Assembly (NCBI GenBank): GCA_902825945.1
Contig: CADECY010000002.1
Coordinates: forward strand, 162,717 to 194,804
From: an uncultured Acidobacteriota bacterium
GTDB lineage: Bacteria > Acidobacteriota > Terriglobia > Bryobacterales > Bryobacteraceae
Direction of reading: 5' to 3'
Length of the DNA stretch: 32,088 nucleotides
Shown here: positions 1 to 8,907 of the stretch, piece after piece
Layout of the letters: every line of letters begins with the position of its first letter
Position numbering within the stretch: the stretch's first letter is position 1
Position numbers and translations under genes: made by a program
The notes under the pieces: model-generated
The model's input: the letters and a program-made list of their open reading frames with translations, nothing else
What the model was told of the DNA's origin: nothing
Databases searched by the model: none

Positions 1-1368
1 CGTTTCCGCTTCGTTGCACCGGCGACCGGACTCGAGACCCTGCTTTCCGATTCCGACGACAAGCCCCACCGGATCGAGTTCGTCAACAACGGTGAGCCGG
101 AAACGGTCACCGCGGGTTGGGTGGCCGACACCACGGGCCGCTCGCGGTTCATCGCCCGCAACAGCGGCTTGAAGCGCGACAATCCGATCGATCACGGGTC
201 ATCTTTCGTCTGGGTGGATGGGCTGGTGAACCTCGAGAAGCTGACCGATGCCGATCGGCGCGACGTCCGCATCCGGAAAGACCGGATGGCTATCGGGAGT
301 TCGCCGTTCTGGCTGGCTACCAACCACCTCGTCGGCGAAGGCTTCTGGTTTTGGGTGATTCCACTGCGCCACAAGACGAGTCTCGGGTTGGTCTACGACC
401 GCACCCGCGTGGACGAGAACGAAGTGAACACGCCCGAGAAGCTGATGAAGTGGATCTGCGCCGAATTCCCCTTCCTGCAGCGGGATTTGCCGAAGCGCAA
501 GATCCTCGACTGGGGCTTTCTGCGCGACTATTCCTATGACTGCGCCCAGACGATTTCGCCGCGCAGGTGGGCGCTATCGGGCGAGGCCGGCCGATTCTCT
601 GATCCGCTCTACAGCCCCGGCGGCGACCTGATCGCGCTCTACAACACCATGATCTGCGACGCGATCATGACGCAGGATCCGATCCAGTTGCGCCTGAAGG
701 CGCGCTTTTATGAAGGCATGATGCGGGCCTTCTATGAGGCCTACGTTCCGAGCTACGCCACCGGATACGATGCTTTGGGCGATCAGGAATGCTTCGTGAT
801 GAAGTACACCTGGGAACTCACCGTCTACTTCGCCTACTACGTCCTACCGTTCATCAACGACAAGTTCACCGACATGAAGTTCCTGTCGAAGTTCCTGCCG
901 CGATTCGGCAAGCTCGGCCCGGTGAACAAGACGTTGCAGATGTACATCAACGCTTTCCATCACTGGAAGAAGGAAGAGCGGATGCCACCCTCGGAGAAGA
1001 CCTTCTTCGATTTCTACGAGATTCCTCCGCTCAAGAACGCCGAGACGTTGTTCTACAAGATCGGGCTCACCAATGAGGAAGTGCTCGACGCGCTCGACAT
1101 GCACACCGCGGCGATCATGGAATACTCGAAGTTCATCGTGGTCCACATTACGGCGCAGGTGCTGGGCGACGAAAGCGTCTACACCAACCGCGCTTTCGCG
1201 GAAAGCATCGATCTCGGCAATCTGACCTTCAATCCGCAACAGATGCGAACACGCTATGCCGCGTGCCCGAAAGACGGTGAGCCGATGAAGTGGTGCGTCT
1301 GCCCGAGTGTATTCCGCCGCTTCGCCACGGAGTTGCGGCCGGCGATGATGCTAGCCGCCGGAGACTGA
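1..1368 (+). CDS. Flavin-dependent halogenase (tryptophan halogenase-like), 5' end outside window
   Basis: The frame is open from base 1, so the N-terminus with the FAD-binding GxGxxG motif lies upstream of the window. Bases 346-363 encode WFWVIP, a match to the WxWxIP motif that marks flavin-dependent halogenases and separates them from monooxygenase relatives. A later GEAGRFSDPLYSPGGD stretch (about bases 580-630) matches the conserved segment following the FAD-contacting region of this superfamily. Such enzymes use FADH2, oxygen and halide to make HOCl or HOBr, which is passed to a substrate along a tunnel. Here the substrate is unknown. The stop is followed after 10 bases by a carotenoid oxygenase, which suggests co-transcription and possibly a terpenoid or apocarotenoid substrate (inference). 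It could instead be a halogenase-like oxidoreductase without halogenating activity. Confidence 0.8.
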   Translation, partial: RFRFVAPATGLETLLSDSDDKPHRIEFVNNGEPETVTAGWVADTTGRSRFIARNSGLKRDNPIDHGSSFVWVDGLVNLEKLTDADRRDVRIRKDRMAIGSSPFWLATNHLVGEGFWFWVIPLRHKTSLGLVYDRTRVDENEVNTPEKLMKWICAEFPFLQRDLPKRKILDWGFLRDYSYDCAQTISPRRWALSGEAGRFSDPLYSPGGDLIALYNTMICDAIMTQDPIQLRLKARFYEGMMRAFYEAYVPSYATGYDALGDQECFVMKYTWELTVYFAYYVLPFINDKFTDMKFLSKFLPRFGKLGPVNKTLQMYINAFHHWKKEERMPPSEKTFFDFYEIPPLKNAETLFYKIGLTNEEVLDALDMHTAAIMEYSKFIVVHITAQVLGDESVYTNRAFAESIDLGNLTFNPQQMRTRYAACPKDGEPMKWCVCPSVFRRFATELRPAMMLAAGD

Positions 1369-1378
1369 GGAGTTCGCC

Positions 1379-2791
1379 ATGCAAGACCATGCGCCGTTCC
1401 TGGAACGTGTTTTCCAGATTCCGCCGTCCGAGGGTTCCTACGATATCGAGGACGTGACGGGCACGATCCCGCCCTACCTCCGCGGAACCTATTACCTCAA
1501 CGGCCCCTGCCTGTTCCGCCGCGACGGCCAAGCCTACCGGCACTGGCTGGACGGCGACGGGATGGTGACGACGCTCCGGTTCGAGAACGGAACGGTGCAT
1601 AATGCGCACCGCTTCGTGCGCAGCACCAAATACGTCGAGGAGAGCACGGCGGGACACTTCGTCTACCGGACCTTCGGCACCGGCTTCGAAAAACTGAAAC
1701 GCGGACTCGGGCTGGAGTCACCCGTCAACGTGAGCGCGTATCCCTATGATGGAAAGCTGCTCGCGTTCGGCGAACAGGGTTTGCCGTGGGAACTCGATCC
1801 GGACACGCTCGAAACGAGCGGCGAGTTCAACCTCGGCGGGCGCCTCACACCCATCACTCCCTTCTCCGCGCACCCGAAGTTCGACTTCGAAACCGGCGAA
1901 ATGTTCAACTTCGGCATCGCCTACGCGGCCGCCGAACCCGTGCTGAACGTCTATCATTGCGACGGGCACGGCAACCTGAAGTCGCGCCACCGTCACAAGC
2001 TCGGCTATCCCTGCTCGGTGCACGATTTCGGTCTCAGCCCGAGCTACACGATTTTCTACCTCAGTCCGTACCTGCTCGACATGAACGAGTTGATGCGGCA
2101 GGGCAAGACGCTGCAAGACGCGCTGCATTGGACGCCGGAGCGCGGCAGCACGCTCTTCATCGCTTCGCGCAAGTCCGGCGAAGCAGTCGCCTCGATCCCG
2201 ATCGGCAACAAGTACAGTCTGCATCTCGTCAACTGCTTCGAAGAGGGCGGCAAACTCGTCGTCGACATGCTCGAGCTCGATCGGCCGGTCTACGACCAGT
2301 ACCAGATCATTCCGGACCTGTTCACCGACGTGTCCGAGGGCTACCCGGCGCGGCTGGTGATCGATCTCGACAAGAAGGAGATCGAGTCGCGCACGGAACT
2401 GCCGTATCGCCTCTCACCCGATTTCGCCAGTGTTCGGCCGGACCTCTGGATGAAGCCCGCTCCCGACTTCTGGCTGCTCGGCATCTCCGCCACTGGAAAG
2501 CCGGGCCGCAAGTTCTTCGACCAGCTCGTGCATGGCAACTTCGATCGCACCTCGGTGGACGACATCTATCAGGCCCCGCCGGCGACCTATCTGGGCGGCG
2601 AACCGGTGTTCCTGCCGAATCCGTCGAATCCGGCCGAAGGCGTGGTGATCTGCCAGATCATCGACGCGGAAAAGCAAGAGACCGCGTTCGGGCTATTCGA
2701 CCCGTATCGTGTGGCGGCGGGTCCGGTGGCGGTGCTGCGACAGCATGCGCCGGTGGCGCCTTGCTTCCACTCGACGTACCGGCTGAATTGA
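1379..2791 (+). CDS. Carotenoid oxygenase (RPE65/carotenoid cleavage dioxygenase family)
   Basis: The 470-residue protein has the length and the four iron-binding histidines of the carotenoid cleavage oxygenase family: H165 (AHPK), H215 (VHDF), H282 (LHLVNCFEEGG) and H464 near the C-terminus (CFHSTY). These form the seven-bladed propeller's non-haem Fe(II) centre, which splits a polyene or stilbene double bond with oxygen. The N-terminal RGTYYLNGPCLFRRDG segment is also typical. No signal peptide is visible, so it is cytoplasmic or membrane-associated. An ATG at 1379 is preceded by GGAG at a good distance, and it follows the halogenase stop by 10 bases, so the two probably form one operon. 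The exact substrate (carotenoid, apocarotenoid or lignostilbene-like) cannot be told from the sequence. Confidence 0.9.
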   Translation: MQDHAPFLERVFQIPPSEGSYDIEDVTGTIPPYLRGTYYLNGPCLFRRDGQAYRHWLDGDGMVTTLRFENGTVHNAHRFVRSTKYVEESTAGHFVYRTFGTGFEKLKRGLGLESPVNVSAYPYDGKLLAFGEQGLPWELDPDTLETSGEFNLGGRLTPITPFSAHPKFDFETGEMFNFGIAYAAAEPVLNVYHCDGHGNLKSRHRHKLGYPCSVHDFGLSPSYTIFYLSPYLLDMNELMRQGKTLQDALHWTPERGSTLFIASRKSGEAVASIPIGNKYSLHLVNCFEEGGKLVVDMLELDRPVYDQYQIIPDLFTDVSEGYPARLVIDLDKKEIESRTELPYRLSPDFASVRPDLWMKPAPDFWLLGISATGKPGRKFFDQLVHGNFDRTSVDDIYQAPPATYLGGEPVFLPNPSNPAEGVVICQIIDAEKQETAFGLFDPYRVAAGPVAVLRQHAPVAPCFHSTYRLN

Positions 2792-2866
2792 CGAAAGTCA
2801 TGGCCGCCGAGGCGTTCCCGGGCGTCCCAACCTAAAGAACCCGTCTCGTTCCGCCGATCTGGCGCA

Positions 2867-4408
2867 TTGAAGCTCTCCCCGGCAAGGCTCGCGGTGTGTC
2901 TGGCGTTCACGCTCGCGCCGGTATCCGCCGCGACGGTCTCGCGCAGCGCTCTCAGCAAGTCCGCGAACGACCAAACCTGCGCGCCTGGGCCCGCCTCGTC
3001 GCGCTTCCAGGCGCAGGATCGCCAGGTCTTCCTCTGGTTCATCGCCTCGCGGGTCGCCGGATCGGAACAACTCTCGGTCGAATGGCTCGATCCGTCCGGA
3101 GCGGTCTCGCTGAAGACGGACTGGGGAGCCCTTCCCGCGGCATCCTCGCTCTGCTTTCTCACGCAACTGCCGCTTGCCGGATTCGCGGCGGCGGAAAGGC
3201 CGGGACGATGGACCGCACGCGTCACCGTGAACGGCGCCGTGGTGCTCACCCGAACCTTCGATCTCGCGCCTGATCCGAATGCGGGACGGATCCGTGTCAC
3301 GACCGTCTCACGGCGCGACCTCGGCAACGGGCAACTGGAGTTGACCGCCGAGGGCTCGGGGTTCGATTCAACGACGATCCTCCACGTCGCTCAGTACACC
3401 GCGGCGGGCGGATGGCGATTCCTCGCGGTCTTGCAGCCATCCTCGGTCGAAGCTCGCAAGCTGGTGGCCACGGGCACCGCGTTGGCGCCCGGCGAATACA
3501 TGATCCTGGCGTCCAACGGAGCGCTGGCGCCCTCGGCGCCCGCGCGGCTGCTCATTGCGACCGATACCGGATACAAGCTACCGACTCCGGCGGGCGAGCC
3601 GTGGGTGCTCACGCAGGGTCCGTACGGATCGTTCTCGCATTTCAATCGCAGCCTGCATGCCTTCGACATCGCCCCGTCGGGCGGGCGTTGCATCGTCGCG
3701 ATGCGCGGCGGGATTGTGCATACGTTCGATGGCGGATTCGGGCAGACACCGCATCTCCGCATTTTCGGCAACTACATCACGATCTCTCACGACAACGGCG
3801 AGTTCAGCCACTATGGGCATTTGAAGACGCGCTCGTTCCTGGTCAAGACGGGCCAACGAGTCGAGCAGGGCCAGTCGCTGGCCGAGGTCGGCAACAGCGG
3901 CTACACCCTGGGCGCGGGCGGCGGCCATCACGTGCATGTCCACGTGACACGGGCCTTCTCGATTTCGTCGCAGAGCATCCCGTTCCAATTCGAGGATCTT
4001 CCGGATTGGCGCTATCGGGGCACCTACCGGTCGAAGAACGCGCATCCGGACTGCAACTGCGGCGGCCCCCGGGTGGTCTCGAAATCGGGGACCCCGGCCG
4101 CGCATTGGGACGCTGAAGTCGCCGTGGCGGAACGCTGGACGGACATCCTCCGCGTGCCCGCCGGTACGCGGCAGCTCGACCTGTCGCTGTCGTGGAAGGG
4201 CGTGGGCCGAGAGTTCGATTTGGCGGTCGTGAGCCCGCGCGGCCAAGTCTACGGCCGTTTCGCCGACCCGGCGCCGATCTCGGTTGCGGCCAATGCGCTG
4301 GCCTTCGCTCTTTCGAACCCCGAGGCTGGGCAGTGGCGCGTCGTGGTCACCGGGATCAAGGGCACGGGCGAACGGATGCCGTTCGCACTCGAATCGGCAC
4401 GGCGATAA
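2867..4408 (+). CDS. Secreted M23-type metallopeptidase with beta-sandwich flanking domains
   Basis: The 513-residue protein starts with TTG; this start gives a clear signal peptide (MKLSPARLAVCLAFTLAPVSA) and no better start is nearby. Residues about 130-230 look like an IPT/TIG-type beta domain. Residues about 240-365 form a peptidase M23 (LytM-like) domain: HAFD at 264-267, a SHYGHLK segment, and a final HHVHVHV run at 354-360 supplying the HxH zinc ligands. M23 enzymes cut peptidoglycan cross-links or glycine-rich peptides. The first His-Asp motif is HxxD rather than the usual HxxxD, so zinc binding at this end is uncertain. The C-terminal 110 residues resemble a P-domain or pre-peptidase C-terminal beta-sandwich. 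It probably acts in the periplasm or outside the cell. Confidence 0.75.
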   Translation: MKLSPARLAVCLAFTLAPVSAATVSRSALSKSANDQTCAPGPASSRFQAQDRQVFLWFIASRVAGSEQLSVEWLDPSGAVSLKTDWGALPAASSLCFLTQLPLAGFAAAERPGRWTARVTVNGAVVLTRTFDLAPDPNAGRIRVTTVSRRDLGNGQLELTAEGSGFDSTTILHVAQYTAAGGWRFLAVLQPSSVEARKLVATGTALAPGEYMILASNGALAPSAPARLLIATDTGYKLPTPAGEPWVLTQGPYGSFSHFNRSLHAFDIAPSGGRCIVAMRGGIVHTFDGGFGQTPHLRIFGNYITISHDNGEFSHYGHLKTRSFLVKTGQRVEQGQSLAEVGNSGYTLGAGGGHHVHVHVTRAFSISSQSIPFQFEDLPDWRYRGTYRSKNAHPDCNCGGPRVVSKSGTPAAHWDAEVAVAERWTDILRVPAGTRQLDLSLSWKGVGREFDLAVVSPRGQVYGRFADPAPISVAANALAFALSNPEAGQWRVVVTGIKGTGERMPFALESARR

Positions 4409-4489
4409 CTCCCACCGCGTGATGGATCTGCCTGGATCGTCACTAGGGTTGAATGACGACGGCCGAAGCCGGGCGCAGGAGACCAGACG

Positions 4490-4957
4490 ATGCCCAGGAT
4501 CGGGAAGTGCAGCAACTTCGGACTTTGTGGGAAAGCGGACGCTCGCGAGGCCATCAGCCTCATCGAGGGAGTAGCGTTCGAGTGCCCAGAGTGCGGCCGG
4601 CCATTGACCGCCGCGAGCGGAAGTGGCTCCCGTTCGGGCGGCACGGGGCTCGGTACGAAGAAGATCGGCATCATCGGCGGCGCGGTGGCGGCCCTGTTGG
4701 CGGGTGTCTACTTCGTACTACCGAAAAATCCGGCTGGATTGGGCGACCCGAATGCAATCGTGGAACCGCCTTCCGGTGGAGGCGGTGTGGTTGCGCCGAC
4801 CGGCGACCCCGGTCTGGCACCGCCGGGACCAGGGCCAGTCGACGCCCAGGTTCCACTTCAGAGCGGGGGCTGGGGTTACGACGAGATCCAGCCGATGACG
4901 TTGTGCCAAACAGGAGGCGTGACAGGAGTCTCGTTCGGGCTGGGCGGTTCGGGCTGA
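4490..4957 (+). CDS. Zinc-ribbon, single-membrane-span protein, possibly frameshifted near its C-terminus
   Basis: The 155-residue protein begins at an ATG with an AGGAG sequence upstream. Four cysteines (C7, C13, C32, C35; CxNFGxC...CPEC) form a likely zinc ribbon, then residues 59-77 make one membrane span, followed by a Gly/Pro-rich linker. A similar ribbon precedes substrate-binding or OmpA-type domains in other Acidobacteriota proteins (recalled, not searched). The reading frame ends in GGSG-stop at 4955-4957. The -1 frame continues immediately, from 4954 to 5043, with LTQARVVQAISLYCPGELID, which reads like a real protein segment joined to the preceding MTLCQTGGVTGVSF. Either a single base was lost here, the assembly is wrong, or a -1 frameshift occurs. 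Function unknown. Confidence 0.6.
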   Translation: MPRIGKCSNFGLCGKADAREAISLIEGVAFECPECGRPLTAASGSGSRSGGTGLGTKKIGIIGGAVAALLAGVYFVLPKNPAGLGDPNAIVEPPSGGGGVVAPTGDPGLAPPGPGPVDAQVPLQSGGWGYDEIQPMTLCQTGGVTGVSFGLGGSG

Positions 4958-5059
4958 CACAAGCCCGGGTGGTGCAGGCGATTTCGCTCTATTGCCCGGG
5001 AGAACTGATCGACACGCATGCGGCGCGGCGGAACGAGTTTTGAGGGTCCCCCGGGCCGA

Positions 5060-5065
5060 TACAAT
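5060..5065 (+). promoter_or_regulatory. -10 element (TACAAT) of the histidine kinase gene
   Basis: TACAAT matches five of six bases of the -10 consensus and ends 11 bases before the GTG start, which predicts a leader of only a few bases. No Shine-Dalgarno site lies in between. A poor TTTTGA stands 16 bases upstream as a possible -35. Confidence 0.5.
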
Positions 5066-5076
5066 GACGATTACTG

Positions 5077-6159
5077 GTGGCTCCGCAATCCAACTCGCCT
5101 CAACGCATCGCCGCCATCGCCGTGACTCTGGCGGCCATCGGTATCGCTTATCACTCGATCCCCTCGACCTACCCGCTCATCAGCAAGACAGCGCAGTTCC
5201 TTTTCTTCCTCCCGATCGCGATGGGGGCGCTTTGGTTCGGATGGGCCGGCGGGCTGATCACCGCGGTTGCATCGACCATCGCTTACCTACTCCCCCTTCG
5301 CCTCGTGTCCAGCCAACCGTATGAAGCCGAGCAGTACGGCGAAGTGCTTGACTTGTGGCTGATGGGCGGCATCTTTGGCTGGCTCGCGGGACGCGAGCGG
5401 CGGCAGCGGATCCTCATCGAAAAGACATCGGAGGAGCTCCGCGCCACCTATGAGCGGCTGAACGAAAGCCTCGACTCGCTGAAGCGCGCCGCGCGCCTGT
5501 CCGCGGTCGGCCAGCTTGCCGCCAACCTTGCGCACGAGATCCGGAATCCGCTGGCGGCGATCGACGGCGCGGTGGATCTGCTGCGGTCGAGTGAGTTGCC
5601 GGAGGCCGATCGCACAGAGTTTCTGGGGATCATCCAGAAGGAGGCCAAACGGTTGGCGCGATTGCTGACCGATATGCTCGACTACGCCCGTCCGAAGAAG
5701 CCCGAGTTCACCTCCGCGGATCTTCAAGGCCTTGCGCAATCCGTTGCATCGTTTCTCGCGCCCGTGGCGCAGAAGTCGAAGGTGCGGATCGTTATCGAGG
5801 ACTCGCGCAATGTTCCCGCCGTGTGGTGTGATCCGTCGCAGATCCGGCAGGTGCTGGTAAACCTCATGCTCAACGGCGTCCAGGCCATGCCCACTGGCGG
5901 CCAACTCACCATCGGCGTCTACACCGAGGGCCGCAACGTCATCGTGGATGTGCGCGACGAGGGACCCGGAATTCCCGCCGAGGCGTTAGAGAAGCTCTTC
6001 AGCCCGTTCTACACGACGAAGAAGGACGGCACCGGCCTCGGACTGGCGGTGGCACAGAGGATCATGCACGAACACCGCGGACAGCTCCGCGTAGGCTCCA
6101 ATATTCCGGCCGGAGCCGCGTTTTCGATCAGCTTGCCGATAGGGACTGATCGACAATAG
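5077..6159 (+). CDS. Membrane sensor histidine kinase of an NtrB-like two-component system
   Basis: The 360-residue protein starts at GTG. Residues about 10-105 hold three or four membrane spans with short loops, so the sensor may lie within or next to the membrane. A coiled linker follows, then the HisKA dimerisation domain with phospho-acceptor H153 (NLAHEIRNPLA). The HATPase_c domain shows an N box (NLMLNGVQAM, with Gly where Ala is usual), a G1 box (DEGPGIP), an F region (FSPFYTTKKDG) and a G2 box (GTGLGLA). It should autophosphorylate and pass phosphate to the response regulator that starts 6 bases after its stop. No PAS or HAMP domain is evident. The signal sensed is unknown. The convergent export genes on its far side suggest envelope or export control (inference). 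Confidence 0.92.
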   Translation: MAPQSNSPQRIAAIAVTLAAIGIAYHSIPSTYPLISKTAQFLFFLPIAMGALWFGWAGGLITAVASTIAYLLPLRLVSSQPYEAEQYGEVLDLWLMGGIFGWLAGRERRQRILIEKTSEELRATYERLNESLDSLKRAARLSAVGQLAANLAHEIRNPLAAIDGAVDLLRSSELPEADRTEFLGIIQKEAKRLARLLTDMLDYARPKKPEFTSADLQGLAQSVASFLAPVAQKSKVRIVIEDSRNVPAVWCDPSQIRQVLVNLMLNGVQAMPTGGQLTIGVYTEGRNVIVDVRDEGPGIPAEALEKLFSPFYTTKKDGTGLGLAVAQRIMHEHRGQLRVGSNIPAGAAFSISLPIGTDRQ

Positions 6160-6165
6160 GACCAG

Positions 6166-7542
6166 ATGGCCGCCGATATTCTTCTCGTCGATGATGAATC
6201 CAGCCTCCTTCGCGTAACACAAGTCCGGTTGCGGAACGCCGGATATCAGGTGGAGACGGCGGGATCTGGCGAGTACGCCCTCGAAGTGCTCGAGAAGCAG
6301 CCATTCCCGCTCGTGATCACCGACCTCATGATGCCCGGGATGTCGGGCCTGGATCTGATGGCGCGCGTGCGCGCCTCCCACCCCGACACGGCTGTCATCG
6401 TCGTCACCGCGTTCGGCACCGTGGAAACCGCGGTCGCGGCCATGAAGGCCGGCGCGTTCGACTACCTGACCAAGCCGATCGACGGCGACGAACTGCTGCT
6501 CACGGTGCGGCGCGCGCTCGAACATCTGCGGATGCGCGAGGAGATTCAGGTCCTGCGCACCAGCCTCGACAAGAAATACGGCTTCGAGAACATCATCGGA
6601 AAATCGAACGCCCTGATGTACGTGCTCGACATCGCCTCGCGGGCGGCCCAAAGCGATTCGACGATCCTGATCCGCGGGGAAACGGGGACCGGCAAGGAAC
6701 TCCTGGCCAAGGCGGTTCACTTTGCCAGCCGGCGGCACCATGCGCCCTTCGTCGCGATCAACTGCGGTGCGATTCCGCGCGAGCTGATCGAGTCGGAACT
6801 TTTCGGACACGTCAAGGGCGCCTTCACCGGAGCCGTCGCGCACAAGAAGGGCAAGGTCGAAACCGCCGACGGCGGCACGTTGTTCCTCGACGAGATCGGC
6901 GAACTCCCGCTCGAATTGCAGGTGAAACTGTTGCGGCTGGTGCAGGAGCGCGAGATCGAAAAGGTGGGCGGCGGATCGTCGAAGGTGGACGTGCGGCTGG
7001 TCGCCGCCACGCATCGGAATCTCGAGGCAATGGTCGAAGACGGAACGTTCCGCGAGGATCTGTTCTACCGGCTCTCCGTGATTCCGCTCGAGCTTCCTCC
7101 GTTGCGGGAACGTCCGGGCGACATTCCGGAACTGGTGGAGCACTTCTTCGTCAAGGCCAAACAGAAGCTGGGCCGCGAGGATCTGGTATTGCCGCAAGCG
7201 CTGCTGCCGTACTTTCAGTCGCATCGCTGGCCCGGAAACGTGCGCGAACTCGAAAACATCGTGGAGCGGATCATCGTGCTCGCTCGCGGAGGCGAAGTAA
7301 CGGTAAACGATCTTCCGCCGAATCTGCGGCAGGAGCGCGCGCCGGCCGCCCACGATGCATTCCGCCTGGAACTGCCCGAGTCCGGCATCAGCCTCGAGGG
7401 TGTCGAGCGCGAACTGATCCTGCGGGCGCTCCAGAAGTTCGAGTGGAACCAGTCGCAGGCGGCGCGCTACCTCGACATCAGCCGGAAAACGCTGATCTAC
7501 CGCATGGAGAAATTCGGACTCGACAAAGAGAAGGAATCATAG
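6166..7542 (+). CDS. NtrC-family sigma-54-dependent response regulator
   Basis: The 458-residue protein has the full NtrC layout. The receiver domain (1-120) has acidic pocket D9/D10, phospho-acceptor D53 and K103. The AAA+ domain (about 140-370) has Walker A GETGTGKE at 171-178, the sigma-54-contacting GAFTGA loop at 218-223, Walker B GTLFLDE around 237-243, and a sensor/arginine-finger region. A Fis-type helix-turn-helix (about 407-450, NQSQAARYLDISRKTLIYRM) binds enhancer DNA. It remodels sigma-54 RNA polymerase at -24/-12 promoters. Two such promoter-like sequences occur 5 kb downstream on the minus strand (12476-12491 and 12943-12958), a plausible target. Its stop overlaps that of the convergent TolC-like gene by six bases. 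Confidence 0.95.
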   Translation: MAADILLVDDESSLLRVTQVRLRNAGYQVETAGSGEYALEVLEKQPFPLVITDLMMPGMSGLDLMARVRASHPDTAVIVVTAFGTVETAVAAMKAGAFDYLTKPIDGDELLLTVRRALEHLRMREEIQVLRTSLDKKYGFENIIGKSNALMYVLDIASRAAQSDSTILIRGETGTGKELLAKAVHFASRRHHAPFVAINCGAIPRELIESELFGHVKGAFTGAVAHKKGKVETADGGTLFLDEIGELPLELQVKLLRLVQEREIEKVGGGSSKVDVRLVAATHRNLEAMVEDGTFREDLFYRLSVIPLELPPLRERPGDIPELVEHFFVKAKQKLGREDLVLPQALLPYFQSHRWPGNVRELENIVERIIVLARGGEVTVNDLPPNLRQERAPAAHDAFRLELPESGISLEGVERELILRALQKFEWNQSQAARYLDISRKTLIYRMEKFGLDKEKES

Positions 7543-8907
7543 CGTCGCGGCGATTGCGAATTCGTACTGAGCCCAGGCGCGGAAGTACTCCTGCCATGCC
7601 GAGACTTCGCGGTTCGCGGCGTCGGCCGTTGCCTGTTCCCGGAGATTCACCAAAAACAGGGTTCCTTCGCCGAGTTGGAAGCGGGACCGCTCGGCGTCTT
7701 CGAGCTCGCGCGCCAGCCGGACCTCGTTGCGCAGGAGCGCGACGCGGTCATGAGCGGCGCGAACGGCGGAGGCCGCGTCGCGCACTTCGGCGAGGATCTG
7801 ATCGCGCGTGAAGCGCTGACGCTGATCGTACTGGCGGAGTTTGGCTTCGGTCGAGACGAGCTTGCCGGTGGCCGAGCGGCGCTGAAACGGGAGTTCGAAG
7901 ACGAGGCCCGCCTTCACCTCCTGCGGTCCGCGCCGGACATTGCCGCGTCCGCTCTCGGCCGTGAAACCCGCTTGAAGATCGATTTCCGGGGTCCGGTCGT
8001 TGATCGCCAGCTTTCGATCCACTTCGAGCTGATCGCGCTGCGCTTCGAGCCTCTTCAGTTCCGGGCGGCGCGCGATGGCCGAATCCATGTCGCCCAACAT
8101 GCGCGCCTCATCCACGGTCAGCGCGTTCGGGAACTGTCCAGGAAGCTGGTCTTTGGTAGCGAGCAGTGGGTTCGCCGCCGCGTCGCGGTAGAACATCGAG
8201 AGATCGATTGACGTCTGCTGCAACAGCCGGTCCACCTCGACAACGACCGAGCGGCGTTGCAGGATCGCGCGTTCGTTTTCGAGCACTTCGATCGCCGCGA
8301 TCTGGCCGGCCGCGGCGGAATCGCGGAGGAACCGGTCACGCTTCTGGGCGATATCGAGCAGCGACTCGGCCACCTGCAGCCGCGTGCCCGCCGCGACCCA
8401 ATCCCAATAGCGGCGGGTGGCCAACTGTGTGATCAGCAGCCTCTGCTGATCGATCGATAGCCGCGCCAGTGCGCGGCCGATCTCGGCCTGCCGCAGTGCC
8501 GCGCGTTTCGGATCGATTGCCCGGTCACGCCACAGCGGTAGTTTGAAGCCGCCGCTGAACTCGCCGAGGGAACGTGTATCGAGCTTTCCGTCGTATGGCG
8601 CGAACGAACCATCGCCGACACGCCAGCCGCCATAGAAGCTGGAGCCCCACCACTGCATGGGCTGATCGAATCCGGCGCTGACGCGTTCGTTGCGGTAGAA
8701 ACCGAACTGATCGGTTTCGACTCGTGCGCGAAGGGAGGTGTCGAACTTGCCGAGCGCCGAAAGCACCTCTCCGTCGGCGATGTCGCGTTCGGCGAGCGCG
8801 GCGATCAGAGGAGGATAGCTGCGGCTGACGCTTTCGAGCACGTCGTCGAGCCGAAGCGGCTGCGCCCATGCGGACGCAGCCAGAAACGCGCAGATGAGCG
8901 GCTTCAC
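7537..8907 (-). CDS. TolC-like outer membrane efflux/export channel
   Basis: The 456-residue protein starts at a GTG that overlaps the HlyD gene's stop codon (GTGA), the usual sign of translational coupling. The frame is open much farther upstream, but this start yields a signal peptide (MKPLICAFLAASAWA) and a typical OEP-family length. Two long helical, heptad-rich halves with RLQVAESLLDIAQKRD and AEVRDAASAVRAAHDRVALLRNEVRLARELEDAERSRFQLGEG match the periplasmic helices of TolC-type trimers; the latter segment, ending in FxLGEGTLFLVN, is characteristic. It should form the outer-membrane exit duct for the ABC/HlyD pair encoded just upstream. The 3' end overlaps the response regulator gene tail to tail. 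Confidence 0.88.
   Translation of the reverse strand: MKPLICAFLAASAWAQPLRLDDVLESVSRSYPPLIAALAERDIADGEVLSALGKFDTSLRARVETDQFGFYRNERVSAGFDQPMQWWGSSFYGGWRVGDGSFAPYDGKLDTRSLGEFSGGFKLPLWRDRAIDPKRAALRQAEIGRALARLSIDQQRLLITQLATRRYWDWVAAGTRLQVAESLLDIAQKRDRFLRDSAAAGQIAAIEVLENERAILQRRSVVVEVDRLLQQTSIDLSMFYRDAAANPLLATKDQLPGQFPNALTVDEARMLGDMDSAIARRPELKRLEAQRDQLEVDRKLAINDRTPEIDLQAGFTAESGRGNVRRGPQEVKAGLVFELPFQRRSATGKLVSTEAKLRQYDQRQRFTRDQILAEVRDAASAVRAAHDRVALLRNEVRLARELEDAERSRFQLGEGTLFLVNLREQATADAANREVSAWQEYFRAWAQYEFAIAATL

Noticed and set aside
4453..4953. Frame 1 upstream part of the 4453-5043 open frame as a separate gene
   Set aside because: The sequence before about 4954 is an Arg-rich shadow of the zinc-ribbon gene. 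Only the last 30 codons look protein-like.
5986..7353. 455-codon minus-strand frame opposite the NtrC-type regulator
   Set aside because: It lies wholly opposite a gene with complete motifs, and its translation is His/Arg/Gln-rich without domain features.
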